Assembly: GCA_032871835.1 (NCBI GenBank)
Contig: CM065302.1
Location: 2,541,094-2,605,093 of the forward strand
DNA from: Dipteronia dyeriana
Lineage: Eukaryota; Streptophyta; Magnoliopsida; Sapindales; Sapindaceae
DNA: 64,000 bases
Direction: 5' to 3'
Shown here: positions 1 through 11,036 of the stretch, piece after piece
How positions within the stretch are numbered: the first letter of the stretch is position 1
Layout of the letters: every line of letters starts with the position of its first letter
Program-made: the position numbers and the translations under genes
Notes under the pieces: model-generated
What the model was told of the DNA's origin: nothing
Databases searched by the model: none
Seen by the model: only the letters and a program-made list of their open reading frames with translations

Positions 1-536
1 TGACGTGAAACTTTCATAGTTAAAGCGAATCAGCAAGATCTTTGAAAGTCACCACCTATGGTCGTGAGACATCCCCTTTCTTAGCCGAATTCCTTCGTTT
101 AGGCCCGGAATTGTCGTTTTTGCCATTTTAGAAAAGTTTTAATTTCACAATAACTTTAGTTTTCCAAATATGAATCAACTTCCGTCAATTTCGGTTTGCT
201 TAGAATCTTCAGTTTTATTTGTTTCCGTATGTAACTCAAATTTACCATTTTTGGTAATTTTTGTTATTTCGGGTTTTTAGGGCTCACCGAGATTTCAGAA
301 TTAGGGATAGGGTTTGTTTACTTTAAATAGACCTGTAAGCCACTTTTGTTGGACAGCTTTTGATTATTAATAAAATTTCAGAGAATTATTTCTCAACTAT
401 CTAATTACACATCTTTCGTGCGCGAAGATTGTCGTATTTGAAGCCTAGTATTCTGGCATCCGTGCGGATCAACATAATATTAGTAGGTTGTTTCTAATTG
501 TTCTTGCAGGTTTTTCTCGACAGAGCTTCCTCTACA
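1..536 (+). repeat. 5' LTR of Ty3/gypsy element
   Basis: Direct repeat of 5042-5580. It starts TGACGTGAAAC and ends in CA, just before a primer-binding site. It holds a TATA-like TTTAAATAG near 324 and an AATAAAA signal near 370, as expected for U3-R. Within the first 120 bases about one position in ten differs from the 3' copy, so the insertion is old. The true start may lie just before the window: the related solo LTR at 41377 carries extra bases upstream of this point. Confidence 0.85.
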
Positions 537-541
537 CCAGT

Positions 542-553
542 TGGTATCAGAGC
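542..553 (+). promoter_or_regulatory. Primer-binding site (initiator tRNA-Met)
   Basis: TGGTATCAGAGC lies five bases after the LTR. It is complementary to the 3' end of plant initiator tRNA-Met and is where minus-strand cDNA synthesis is primed. Confidence 0.85.
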
Positions 554-578
554 CGTGTTCGTTCGGGACGACATCAAC

Positions 579-1600
579 ATGCCGCCGAAGAGACGACAAC
601 CAAACCAAATCCCTGTAGAAGAGGCCATCGAACGTGACCGTACGACACAGTTGGAATAGCAAGTTACGCAATTAACCGAGCAACTGGCCACGTTAATTGC
701 CAAGAAAAATCCTTTCCAGCCTCGAATCCCTCGCAAGAGTGTTGACAATGAGGAAAGCGATGATAAGAGTTACGAGGAAGTAGAGGTTCCACAACACAGG
801 CGACCAATGCGAGACCCAGAAGAGAATTGACGGTGGGAGTCGGGGATGAGAATAGAAGTCCCGGACTTTAAAAGACTCCTGCAACCGGAAGAATTCCTCG
901 AATGACTCGGAGTCGTCGAAGAAATCTTAGAGTTCAAACAAGTTTCGGAGAATGCAAAAGTGGCCTTGGTGGCAACTCGACTTCGGGGTTGGTCAACCGC
1001 GTGGTGGCAGCAGCTCAAACTCACCCGACACTGGAAAGACTAAGCTCACCGATTGGGAAAAGATGAAGAGGAAGATGCGAGCATAATTTTTACCCCATAA
1101 ATTTTTAAAATTGTTGTATCAGAGGTTGTAGAATTTGAGGTAAGGAGTGCGAACGGTTGATGATTATACTGCAGAATTTTATCAGCTGCTAGTGCATAAT
1201 GATATTCAATAAACCTAAGATCAGTTGGTGGCCAGATATTGCCAGGGGTTACGCCAACAAATCCTAGATGTGGTGAATCTTTTTTATCCTATCACTGTAT
1301 CAGATGCATATCAAAGAGCCTTTGAGATAGAAAAAACCCTGTCGCGAAGAACTTGAGGGGGAACGTTTTCAGGCAACAATGGAGGAACGTTTGGTAGAAT
1401 CGGAGCCGCCAGCAGGCAGTAACACGGGTCAGCAATAGCAGACGGTAGCCAGCAGCAGCGGAGGAGTTTCACGTCTGAACACCAACCAGGTACATTCATC
1501 GAACAACCAGGTTCCACCAAGAATAGTGTTTGGCGGGCTACGATGTTTTTACTTTGGCTAAGCAGGACACCGCCAATCGAAGTGTCGGCAGTTGGGAAAT
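579..1600 (+). pseudogene. Ty3/gypsy gag, broken
   Basis: Capsid and nucleocapsid region starting MPPKRRQPNQ at 579. The translation resembles plant gypsy Gag: an acidic stretch, then a core with LGVVEEILEFKQ and GWSTAWWQQL (the conserved A-WW signature). A nucleocapsid knuckle at about 1543-1585 reads CFYFG-stop-AGHRQSKC. The usual second cysteine is phenylalanine and a stop sits where glutamate is expected. At least six in-frame stops occur (for example at 657 and 828), with frame changes, so no Gag can be made. Confidence 0.8.
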
Positions 1601-2340
1601 AGATTAGCTTTGTTCAATGAAACAGACGATGGTAGAGAGGGGGATATAAAGGTAGGAGAAGAGGCTCGGTTTGATGAAGAAGGTGCTATCGAAGAAGATT
1701 TTGTCGGAGGCGATTCTGGTCCGTTGTTGGTAGTACGACACACTTTCTTGACACCACGAGCTGACGAAAGTGATTTGCTTCGAAACAACGTATTTCAGTC
1801 GACTTGCACTATTTTAGGTAAGGTGTGCAGATATATTATCAACGGGGGTAGTTGTGAAAATATTATGGCCACTGAAGCGGTTCAAAAATTGGGACTCAAA
1901 ATGGAAAAACACCCAAAACCGTATAAGTTGGTGTGGTTGTAAAAGGGCGGAGAGATAACAGTGTTGGAAAGAGCTATCGTCTCTTTCTCGATGGGAACCA
2001 ACTATAAGGACCAGGTATGGTGCGATGTGGTCCACATGGACGCATGTCATCTGCTACTCGGAAGACCATGGCAATATGACCGAAAAGTGAAGCATGATGG
2101 GTTCCTAAACACCTACACTCTACGATTCAACAATACTAACATAGTGCTATTACCTGGTAAGGGTCCAGAAAAACCCAAATCACTTGATAGTACAAATTTA
2201 CTTTCTTTTGCTAGGTTTGAGACAGAGATGGAGAAAGCAAAGACCATGTTTGTGTTGCTAAGCAAAGAAAAGGCAGCCCCGGGCGAAATCCCTCAAGATA
2301 CGGTTCCATTAATGTCAGAATTCCCAGAGGTGTTTCCTGA
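1601..2340 (+). pseudogene. Ty3/gypsy pol: protease and linker
   Basis: One long frame continues from the nucleocapsid through an aspartic-protease-like segment. IINGGSCENIMA at about 1838-1873 sits where gypsy proteases have I-D-G-G-S-C-x-N, so the catalytic aspartate position reads Asn. A later MDACHLLLGRPWQYDR (about 2036-2083) is the block between protease and RT in plant gypsy elements. A stop follows LVWL at 1940. The leading GDIKVGEEARFDEEG part is an acidic linker. Confidence 0.8.
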
Positions 2341-3640
2341 CGAATTGCCTAAGGGGCTCCCACCCCTGAGAGACATTCAACACCAGATTGACTTGGAACT
2401 AGAAGCGATACTACCTAACCGTCCTCATTACAGAATGAGTTCAATGGAGCATGAAGAGTTATAGAGACATGTAAAAGAATTGTTAGCCAAGGGTCACATC
2501 CGTGAGAGCCTTAGCCCGTGCGCAGTACCGGCTTTTCTAATTCCAAAAAAAGATGGGTCCTAGAGGATGTGCGTGGACTGCCGTGAGATCAATAAAATCA
2601 CAGTGAGATATCGGTTTCCTATTCCCCGGTTGGATGACCTACTTGATCAGATTAGTGGGGCTACTGTGTTCACTAAACTGGACCTGAAGAGCAGATATCA
2701 TCATATCAGAATTCCACCCGAAGATGAGTGGAAAACTGCGTTCAAGACTCGAGAGGGTTTGTATGAATGGATGGTCATGCCCTTCGGTTTATCTAATGCG
2801 CCCAGCACATTCATGAGAGTAATGAACCAAGCTCTGTGACCATTTATTAGAAAATTTATCATCGTAGACTTTGACGATATTCTGATCTATAGTTCACACC
2901 GTGGACAACACAAACAACACCTTCGTGAAGTGTTAACTGTCCTGCGCGCACAAAATTTTGTTATAGCCACAAGTAAGTGTGTTTTCATGACATCCAAAGT
3001 GTTATTTTTGAGTTATATAATTTCGGGGGAAGGATTACAAGTGGATGAGTAAAAAATCGAAGCCGTCAAGCAATGGCCTCGGCCCAAAACTGTCACGAAA
3101 GTCAGGAGTTTTCATGGTTTGGCAGCCTTCTATAGGCGTTTTATCTCACAATTTAGCAGTATCATGGGTCCCATAACTGACTGTATAAATAAAGACAAAT
3201 TCGAATGGACTCTAGAGGCTGATGAATCCTTTAAACTTATCAAGTTACGGCTGACAACAACCCATATATTATTCCTACCAGATTTTTCGCAGCCTTTCAA
3301 GCTTCACAGCGATGCCTCTAAGTTGGGCATATGAGCCGTGTTAAGTCAAGCTAGCAAACCAGTGGCGTTTTTCAATGAGAAGCTATCAGGGGAAAGATCA
3401 CGGTTCATCACCTACGACATTAAGTTCTATGTTGTGGTTCAAGCCATGAAACATTGGAGACACTACATTTCCCATCGTGAATTCATCCTCTTTACAGATC
3501 ACGAAGCTCTAAAACATCTCCACAGTCAAGATAAAATTTTGGTTAGACATGCAGCTTGGTCAGCATATTTACAACAGTTCACATTCGTTTTGAAACACAA
3601 AGCATGTACTTCTAACAGAGTTGTAGATGCATTGAGTTGA
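2341..3640 (+). pseudogene. Ty3/gypsy pol: reverse transcriptase and RNase H
   Basis: The frame of the protease continues. RT motifs: [49 protein letters not shown], and the catalytic box read as VDFDDILIYS (canonical YIDDILVYS). The RNase H part has LHSDAS, YDIKFYVVVQAMKHW, and TDHEALKHL. In-frame stops fall at 2462, 2561, 2837, 3050, 3332 and 3638. Several replace codons that are conserved Trp, Arg or Gln in this family. Confidence 0.9.
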
Positions 3641-5041
3641 CGAAGTAACTTGTTGTCCACTATGAGTCTCTCGGTACTAGGTTTTGAATTATTCTGTGAG
3701 ACACTTTCTACGGACCCGTATTTCTCAGCCATTCTAACAGCTTTGCAGTCCGAAGAGAAATCAAAATTTTTATTGGTATATGGGTTTTTGTTTAGGGGAA
3801 ATCAGTTGTGCATTCCCGACTGCAGTTTGCGACTGCAAATCATTAAGGAACTACATGGGGAAGGGCATGTGGGCCGAGATCATACACTCCAATTAGTCAA
3901 TGCAAGTTATTTTTGGCCTACGATTCGAAGAGAAGTAGAGCGTTATGTGGAGCGTTGTCGAGTTTGTCAAGTTTTGAAAGGGAAGGCCACTAATGTAAGT
4001 CTGTATTTACCACTTCCAATACCGACTGAACCATGGACAGAAGTGAGCATGAATTTCGTCCTCGAGTTACCAAGAACTCAACGTGGTTTTGATTCGATTT
4101 TTGTAGTTGTGGACAGATTTTTTAAGATGGTTCACTTCATTCCGTGCAAAAAGACCACGGACGCAGTTAGTCTTGCTCAATTTTTTTTTCAGGAAGTATA
4201 TCATTTGCATGGAATGCCTAATTCCACCGTGTCCGATCGAGACACCCGTTTTCTTAGCCACTTTTGGCGTAGCCTGTGGAAGTTAGTGAACACGCAGCTT
4301 GATTTCAACAGTGCATATCATCCACAGATAGATGGACAGACTGAAGTAGTTAACAGATCCCTGGGAAATTTATTATGCAGCTTAGTAGGTGAGAATACTC
4401 AGGCTTGAGATCAAAAGCTCAGTCAGGCTGAATTAGCGCACAATCGCACAATCACACAATAAATTGGAGCACATGTTTTAGTCCTTTTCAAGTGGTGTAC
4501 TCGGTCATCCCTCGTGGTCCGCTTGACTTAATACCTATTCCAAACAAGACTCAGATTCATGGGAAAGCTGAGGATTTCGTTCAACATTTGCAGAAAACTC
4601 ACAAGCAAGTTCATGACAACTTGTTAAAATCCACAACAAAGTACAAAACTGCAGCTGACAAGAAACGTCGCCCGGTGGAGTTCGAGGTAGGGGGTTTTGT
4701 TTGGGCTATCTTGACTAAAGACCGTTTTGCAGTTAGGGAATACAATAAACTTGCGGCGAAGAAGGTCGGTCCTTTTAAGGTGATTGAGAAGATAAATCCA
4801 AATGCATACCGATTAAAGCTTCCTAGCCATATTCGTACAATTGATGTGTTCAATGTGAAACATCATGTGCCTTATTTTGGTGATTTTGAGGAGGAGGATA
4901 CGACGTCGAGGTCGACGATTTTATACCCTGGAGGGACTGATGTAGCAGTCTTGTCATTGGATTACATGAAGGGGTTGGATCGGAAAAAGTTTAAGGAAAA
5001 GGGGCAAATCAATCCTACTAGTCCGGGCGACGGAGTCGGAA
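3641..5041 (+). pseudogene. Ty3/gypsy pol: integrase
   Basis: The zinc-binding domain (H-x-EGHVGRDHT with CRVC) is followed by the catalytic core: FVVVDRFFKMVHFIPC carries the first Asp, TVSDRDTRF the second, and an AYHPQIDGQTEVVNRSL block the conserved Glu. The frame runs to a stop at 4406. The C-terminal part continues in another frame from about 4490, ending with KKVGPFKVIEKINPNAYRLK (GPY/F module) and DVFNVKHHVPY. No chromodomain is visible. A short Pro/Gly tail precedes the 3' LTR. Confidence 0.88.
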
Positions 5042-5580
5042 TGACGTGAAACTTTCACATTTAATACGGATCAGTAAGATCTTCGAAAGTCACCACCTAT
5101 GGTCATGAGGCATCCCCTTTTTTAGTCGAATTCCTTCATTTAGGCCTTGGAATTGTCGTTTTTACCATTTTAGGAAAGTTTTAATTTCGCAATAATTTTA
5201 GTTTTCCAAATCCTAATCGACTTCCATCAATTTCTGTTTGCTTAGAATCTTTAGTTTTATTTGTTTTCGTATGTAACTCAAATTTGCCATTTTTGGTAAT
5301 TTTTGTTATTTCAGGTTTTTAGGGCTCAACAGGGTTTCAGAATTAGGGTTAGAGTTTGTTTACTTTAAATAGACCTGTAAGCCACTTTTGTTTGGTAGCT
5401 TTTGATTATTAATAAAATTTCAGAGAATTATTTCTCAACTATCCAATTACACGGCCTTCGTGCGCGAAGATTGTCGTAATTGAAGCTTAGTATTCTGGCA
5501 TCTGTGCGTAGATCAACCGAATATTAGCAGGTTGTTTCTAATTGTTCTTGCAGGTTTTTCTCGACAGAACTTCTGCTTCA
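5042..5580 (+). repeat. 3' LTR of Ty3/gypsy element
   Basis: Homologous to 1-536 over its full length, with the same TG...CA ends, TATA-like box and AATAAAA. The bases after it (CTAAT) would be the target duplication, but the left flank is outside the window. No clean polypurine tract adjoins the 5042 start; AAGGAAAAGGGGCAAA about 45 bases upstream is the best candidate, another hint that the real LTR start is further out. Confidence 0.85.
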
Positions 5581-5639
5581 CTAATTATTTTACCAACTAC
5601 ACTTGCCATTGAACTGGTTTTGGGCTACTGAACCAGCAG

Positions 5640-6033
5640 TTTTTCACCAACATACTCTTCAGCACATGTTTCTAATGCTTGCTCAAACCCCGTGCTAGGG
5701 TGGGAAGCTGGGGCATATAATAGTTCAACTACAAGTCTGATGTCTCATGAGTACACAGGTCCTAACCAAGGTATACAAGTAGTTAGGTATACAAGTAGCA
5801 TTGTTGTACCATATAAAAGGAAATTTAAGGATTCATCTTATTTGAATGAACTAGATTTGTTAATTAACTCCAATGCTTACTCATCCCATGACAACATCTT
5901 CTCAAAACAACAATGGACCGTACCCACATATTTCTGGCATACATTATAATTGTTATGCTTCAGTAACCGACTCATGTAACAGTTTAGCTACAAGTCTGCC
6001 GCATCCTCAGTACACAGATCCTAACCAAGGTAT
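5640..6033 (+). pseudogene. CBP60-like gene fragment (3' exons)
   Basis: The stretch matches the C-terminal exons of the CBP60-like gene at 57479-61544. ATGCTTGCTCAAACCCC, HEYTGPNQG followed by a GTATAC donor, and an intron-like ACCATATA..AGGAAATTTAAGGATT correspond to 61119-61245. A second exon end (PHPQYTDPNQG, then GTATTG) follows at about 6000-6030, so two tandem copies of that exon end are present. A copia LTR begins immediately after. No start, splice continuity or long frame remains. It shows that the CBP60 cluster once reached this far left. Confidence 0.7.
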
Positions 6034-6354
6034 TGTTGAAAATTAAGCTTAATTTGGTACAATGTTTCAAGATTACTTTGGGAAGACTAAAAGTAGAAGA
6101 AAGTTCAAAGAATGTTGTCTCCTCGATTCCTGAGGTGCATTTTCGTTTTGATATTTGTAAGGTACATGTATGTGTCATTAAGTCTAGTTCATGAATGGTA
6201 GTGTACCTATAATATTCTCTAGTATCTATATATAAGGTGTAGGTACTCTGTTTTCTGTTATGTGCTTAAAATTTGAAATAATCTAAATGTGTTTTGTGTG
6301 CCTCTCCATTGTATTACGAATTTTATCTTTCCATTACATCGTTCATTTCCAACA
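6034..6354 (+). repeat. 5' LTR of copia-A
   Basis: Starts TGTTGAAAATTAAGC and ends TTTCCAACA, giving short inverted ends. A tRNA-Met-type primer site TGGTATCATAAC follows at 6358. It ends a CBP60 scrap on its left. No 3' partner LTR is present because the element is cut off at about 8254. Confidence 0.78.
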
Positions 6355-6393
6355 CTTTGGTATCATAACTTGGTTGAAGGATCGAGTAGAAAC

Positions 6394-8254
6394 ATGAACG
6401 GTGGTGGAATGATGTTGTTTCAAATTCGTCGCCTAAACAAAGAGAATTATGAGAATTGGTGTATCCAAACGAAGGCACTTCTTGGAGCACAAGATATATG
6501 GGAAGTCTGTGACAAAGGGTATGTTAAACCCGTAGATGAGAGTACGTTACAACAAACTCAAAAAGACTAGTTAAAAGACTCGAGAAAGAGGGACAAGCTC
6601 TTTTTCATCTATCAAGGGTTAGATGAAGGCAGTTTTGAGAAGGTTGCAAATGTGACCTCGTCGAAGGAAGCTTGGAAAATTCTAAAGAATTCCTACAAAG
6701 GTGGGGAGAAGGTGAAGAAGATCCGTTTACAAACTCTTAGAGGAGAGTTTGAGGCTTTACGTATGAAGGAGTCAGAATTGGTTTCTGAATATTTTTCAAG
6801 GGTTTTGGCGATTGTTAACCAATTAAAAAGGAATGGTGAAACACTGGAGGATGTTCGAGTAGTGGAGACAATACTACGATCGTTAGATACAAAGTTCGAC
6901 TACATTGTAGTAGCTATTGAAGAGTCTAAAGATTTGGAGACCATGACCATTGATCAACTCATGGGTTCGTTGCAAGCTCATGAAGAACTCTTCTAGAAGA
7001 AGAAGCAAGAACCGTTGGAGCAAGTACTCCAAACAAGTCTTTCTTTAAAGGGAAGAAATGAAGAGTTTCAAGGTGAACGTGGTCTTGGAAGAGGCCGATG
7101 GCTAGATAATGGACGTGGAAGAGGTAGGCACACATTAAACAATGATGGGAGAAATTATCAAAACAACCATGTTCGAGGAGGCAGTCATGTTCGAGGAGGT
7201 CAAGGACGTGGAAGAAGTAACTTTTCATACGGAAATCAAAGACAAGAAAGTCGACCTCAAGATAACTCTCAAGTTAAATGTTACAATTGCAAGAAGTATG
7301 GACATTATTCTCGAGAATGTTGGAGTCTGAATAATGTAAATAAGAAGGCGAATTATATCAAGGAGAAAAATGAGAATGAAGAGCATACTTTGTTAATGGC
7401 ACACCATAAGCCAGAGTTGGAAATTTGTGAAAATAGGGCATGGTATCTTGATTCCGGGGCTAGCAACCACATGTGTGGCGAAAGGGAGATCTTTGTTGAA
7501 CTTAATGAACAAATGAAAGGGAGTGTGACATTTGGGGACAAGTCAGAAACTCCGGTGAAGGGGAAAGGTAATATTCTAATCCACATGAAAAATGGGAACC
7601 ATCAATATATTTCAAGTGTTTATTACGTCCCAAATTTGAACACTAATATTTTGAGTTTGGGGCAACTTTTGGAAAAAGGCTATGATGTCCACATGAAAGA
7701 TCGTTGTCTTTTTCTAAGAGATGAGAATTTGAAGTTAATAGCAAATGTGGAGATGACTAAAAATCGGATGTTTATATTGAACATTGAAAATGATGTGGCT
7801 CGATGTTTGAGTGTTTGTCACAAGGATTTGTCATGGGTATGGCACTTGAGGTTTGGACATCTTAACTTTGGTGGTTTGGAGTTATTATCGAAGAAGAATA
7901 TGGTGAAAGGTTTGCCTTTTATCAAGCACCCCAAACAGTTATGTGAAGGATGTTTACTTGGCAAGCATCCAAGAAGGAGTTTTTCGAAAGAAGCTTCACA
8001 AAGATCAACTGTGCCGCTTCAACTAGTTCATACCGATGTGTGTGGACCTTTCAATCCGTTGTCATTTGGAAAGAATCGGTATTTTCTTCTCTTCAACGAT
8101 GATTTTAGTTAAAAGACTTGGTATACTTTTTACATGAGAAGTCCGAAGTGTTTGGTGCTTTTAAGAAGTTTAAGCCACTTGTTGAGAAAGAATGTGGTTA
8201 TTTTATTAAAGCGGTAAAGATCGGATAGAGGAGGAGAATTCACATTCAAGGAGT
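6394..8254 (+). pseudogene. Copia-A gag-protease-integrase, truncated
   Basis: Ty1/copia polyprotein. Gag (from MNGGGMMLFQIRRLNKENYE) belongs to the UBN2 type and has the [14 protein letters not shown] and [15 protein letters not shown] blocks. An RG-rich stretch leads to a complete knuckle CYNCKKYGHYSREC (about 7281-7322). The protease has WYLDSGASNHM (7442-7475) and the GAG-pre-integrase region ends in CEGCLLGKHPRRSF. Integrase has LVHTDVCGPF and then SDRGGEF at about 8223. Stops fall at 6568, 6994 and 8110, with a frame change after the last. RT, RNase H and the 3' LTR are missing; LINE sequence takes over at about 8255. Confidence 0.88.
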
Positions 8255-8607
8255 TTGCATAACCATGGCAAATTTGAAAATTCACGAAGCCTCCTAAGAA
8301 GCGTCCATGAGTGACTTCGTTGGATAGTATCAGGATATTCGTAGAAGCCCGTCAATCGCCAAACTCTCGTACCGTGAGACTTAACCTTCACGTCAATGTG
8401 GACCCTCGAATATGAAAGCAAATCAACCTGGGCATTGGAATCCCAAAACATGCAAGACCCCTGCTTCTACCATTACTATCCACAGCTAATTACCTATGTC
8501 TCTATTAAGAACATAATTAATGGGTTGTGGTTCTGCTTCAAATTAAGCAGAGTACGAAAAGCCCGACCACTACCTAGGCTCCGAGCGTTCCAGACAAAGC
8601 ACCTCAT
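8255..8607 (-). pseudogene. LINE ORF2 start: endonuclease fragment
   Basis: N-terminus of an L1-type ORF2. It begins MRCFVWNARSLG at 8607, as plant LINE apurinic endonucleases do (WNxRGLG). FLIET, carrying a catalytic Glu, is followed by a stop. Downstream come GLAMFWDSNAQVDL, WRLTGFYEYP and SWTLLRRLREFSNLPWLC. The endonuclease breaks off before GDFNE at the join with copia-A. The reverse transcriptase is absent, so this is a 5' portion of a LINE rather than the usual 3' remnant. Confidence 0.82.
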
Positions 8608-9918
8608 TGATTCCGGCAAGCCGGTGGAGACCGACTTGTCGATATCTCTGTTTCACTTTTACAGTTATCTGACTGAGCCCTGAAGAAATTAAGACTGCAA
8701 TCATTACCATATGCCGAACTTGATTCCTCCTCCGTATTTGGGACCACATCGTTCTTCGGGGACTTTGAGTCAATCTTTGTAGACTCATCTTCGACCAAAG
8801 TCTGCTCACCTAACTTCTTTAGCCACACCGTTGCTTTCTTGCGATTACCAGCACTCAGATTCTTTTTTCCTTTTGGAGTTTCCTTCTTCAGAAGCTTCCC
8901 TTCCCTAGGCTTTTCAGCTTGGTTGCTCACGACCCCCATCAACCTCAATTTCTTAGAATTTTGTATCTCAATAGATTCCCTAACGAAATCATGCTCCACT
9001 CTTTTACCTAATTTTTCCCCAATTCGTTCTTCTCCCACATCTGAGAATCACGTTTAATTCTCCACTAAGAACCCCACTACTTGGCTTCCATAGAACCCCC
9101 ATCTAGTTTACCACAAACAGTGTCTCGGGCCAAGCCTATTTGCCCAGTTTCAACAAGGCCAGGATCACTTAACTGGGTAGGACCTGCTAGTGGACATGAG
9201 AGAATTAATGGAGCTGAATTGATTGTGGGCCCTGTGTGGATAACCTGGCCCAACATGTCCTCTCCACTTGAATCCTGGACCCTACTAAGAGGCCCAACCA
9301 CTATCCCAAAGTCCTTTCCACCCAACTGTTCCCTTCCCTAGTCTCAAGTAGCTTTACATCTTTTTATTTACCCCCCTCAATCATTGGTCCGCCGTTTTCT
9401 GGATTCCTAGAGCCGCTACTATAATTGATTGTCTTAAACCTCTTGTCAGGCGCCATGCTAGGGACCCTGGAAACGAGGCGTTTTGGCGGCTCATCTCTAA
9501 TCATCAAATGACAATTCCCCTTCCAGTGGCCGTCGGCTCACGATTTCGGTGGGATCACGAATCGTCCTGAACTAATATCCTTATTCCGATTGGGAGGAGG
9601 GCCACGATTGTTCCCCTCCCATTGCCTTCTTCAACTTCGGTGGTCGGCTCTTCCAGTACCATAGGAATTTCTTTTCGGGGGGCTGTTTGTCCTCAACCAC
9701 GCCCCAAGTCTCAATTTGGCTTCCGACATAACTACCCGATTTTCTCCAACAATCAGGGTTGGAGAGGATGCATGGTGATTTCGTTGAATTTTGGCTGGAG
9801 GCTGAACCCAAACCAGAACCATACATCCTCTCCGATTCTAAAATATTCGTTGGCCGAGCCTACAGAGAAATGGCATCGGCCAACGAATAAGGGGAGACAC
9901 AGGAATCGCGGTGGCCAT
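8604..9918 (-). pseudogene. LINE ORF1, broken
   Basis: ORF1 of the same LINE, from a plausible ATG at 9918 (MATAIPVSPLIRW) to its stop TGA at 8606-8604. That stop overlaps the ORF2 ATG as ATGA. The open 3' part (8604-9038) is Lys/Glu/Ser-rich (ETPKGKKNLSAGNRKK). The middle has multiple stops and frame changes. Plant L1 ORF1 proteins carry an RNA-binding region and sometimes a CCHC knuckle; none could be confirmed here. The GAGA-rich sequence up to about 10050 would be the 5' UTR. Confidence 0.65.
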
Positions 9919-10054
9919 TTCTCAGGCTTGCTTGGTGTCTCTCTCCGCCTCTCTCGGCCTTTCTCAAGCCAAAGCCCACTCAGATCCAGAGTTGTTTTGT
10001 TGTTCCTCCAACAATAGCTTCATTAGAATCACCTGTAAACAGAGGTGGTTTTGG

Positions 10055-10259
10055 TGTAGAATTCACACACATTTTTCATTGATAGACAATTGAATATATA
10101 TATATATATATATATCTGTGTGTGCAGCTGATAGGTAATCTGATAGGTTGAAACTCTAATAGATAAACTACAACCTAGGATAACTATACAAATCGAATAC
10201 AAATATTTAAACTAAAAGATATTGACAGTGGTTTTCAATAACTAAACTACTAGTCATCC
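10055..10259 (-). repeat. 3' LTR of copia-B (minus strand)
   Basis: On the minus strand it follows the end of the RNase H frame and a purine-rich TCTTGAGGGGG, then runs TATTGGATGACTAG... to ...GAATTCTACA at 10055. It contains a TA microsatellite (10093-10115). Its 5' partner was not found: the other end of copia-B at about 21232 runs into another element's LTR. The start is placed by the polypurine tract and the end by the CA. Confidence 0.55.
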
Positions 10260-10270
10260 AATATACCCCC

Positions 10271-11036
10271 TCAAGATAGGCCACGACTTGAGAGGCCAAT
10301 CTTGTCTTTGAGAGACTGAAAGAGAGGAAGAGATAGTGGCTTCATGAGAGCGTCAACAAGTTGATCTTTAGAGGAAACATGAGCCACACTTGAGCTGCCT
10401 GATTGGACCTGATCTTGGATGAAATGAAAATCGATGGCAACGTGTTTCATTCGAGTGTGAAAAATCGGATTTGAACACAATTGAGTATCCCCCACATTAT
10501 CACAATAGATGACAGGAGCTACGGATGTGGTAGGGTGACATGTAGAGATTTGTAAGGAAAAACAGACTCAACAAATTGACCATGACGTGAGACAAACATT
10601 TTTTAGCTTAATGGATCATAACATAGATACACACTTTGTGACAATGAGTACCCTGGAAAGACACAAGATGTAGAATGTTTATCGAGTTTATGGGACGAAT
10701 ATGGTCGTAGCCATGGATAACATAGGTAACCAAATATTTTGAGTTTCGAGTAATTTGGAGTGTTTCCAAAAATCATTTTGAACGGTGAGGAGAGGGTGGG
10801 AGTATGAGTTGGCATTTTGTTGATTAAGTAAACAACAGTGGCAAATGCATTAGACCAAAAAGTTAATGGAAGATATGCATGAGACAGTAATGTAAGACCC
10901 GTTTCAACAATGTCACGGTGAAGTCGTTCAAAGTGACCATTATGTTCAGGGGTATGGGGTGGTGTTTTGAGATAGGAAATTCCATTTACTGTAAGGTAGA
11001 CTATGAATGACAAATATTCCCCTCCATTGTCAGAAT
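10271..11036 (-). pseudogene. Copia-B RNase H tail and integrase C-terminus
   Basis: Two pieces of one copia polyprotein on the minus strand. 10271-10545 encodes the RNase H end: VIYCDNVGDTQLCSNPIFH, then KHVAIDFHFIQDQV and SSKDQLVDALMKPL. 10560-11036 encodes the integrase end: DNGGEY, TPPHTPEHNGHFERLHRDIV and an FGYLCYPWLRPY block. Nearly all of the RT is missing between them, so an internal deletion joins integrase to RNase H near 10545. The integrase continues on the far side of the Mutator-like insertion, at 12573. Confidence 0.85.
11027..11036. repeat. Target-site duplication, left (TTGTCAGAAT)
   Basis: Ten bases identical to 12573-12582. They flank the Mutator-like element and are part of the copia-B integrase sequence it entered. 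Confidence 0.85.

Noticed and set aside
9581..10017. Overlapping open frames on both strands
   Set aside because: GC-richer LINE ORF1 sequence opens several frames. Only the minus-strand LINE reading fits the ORF1-ORF2 junction at 8604.
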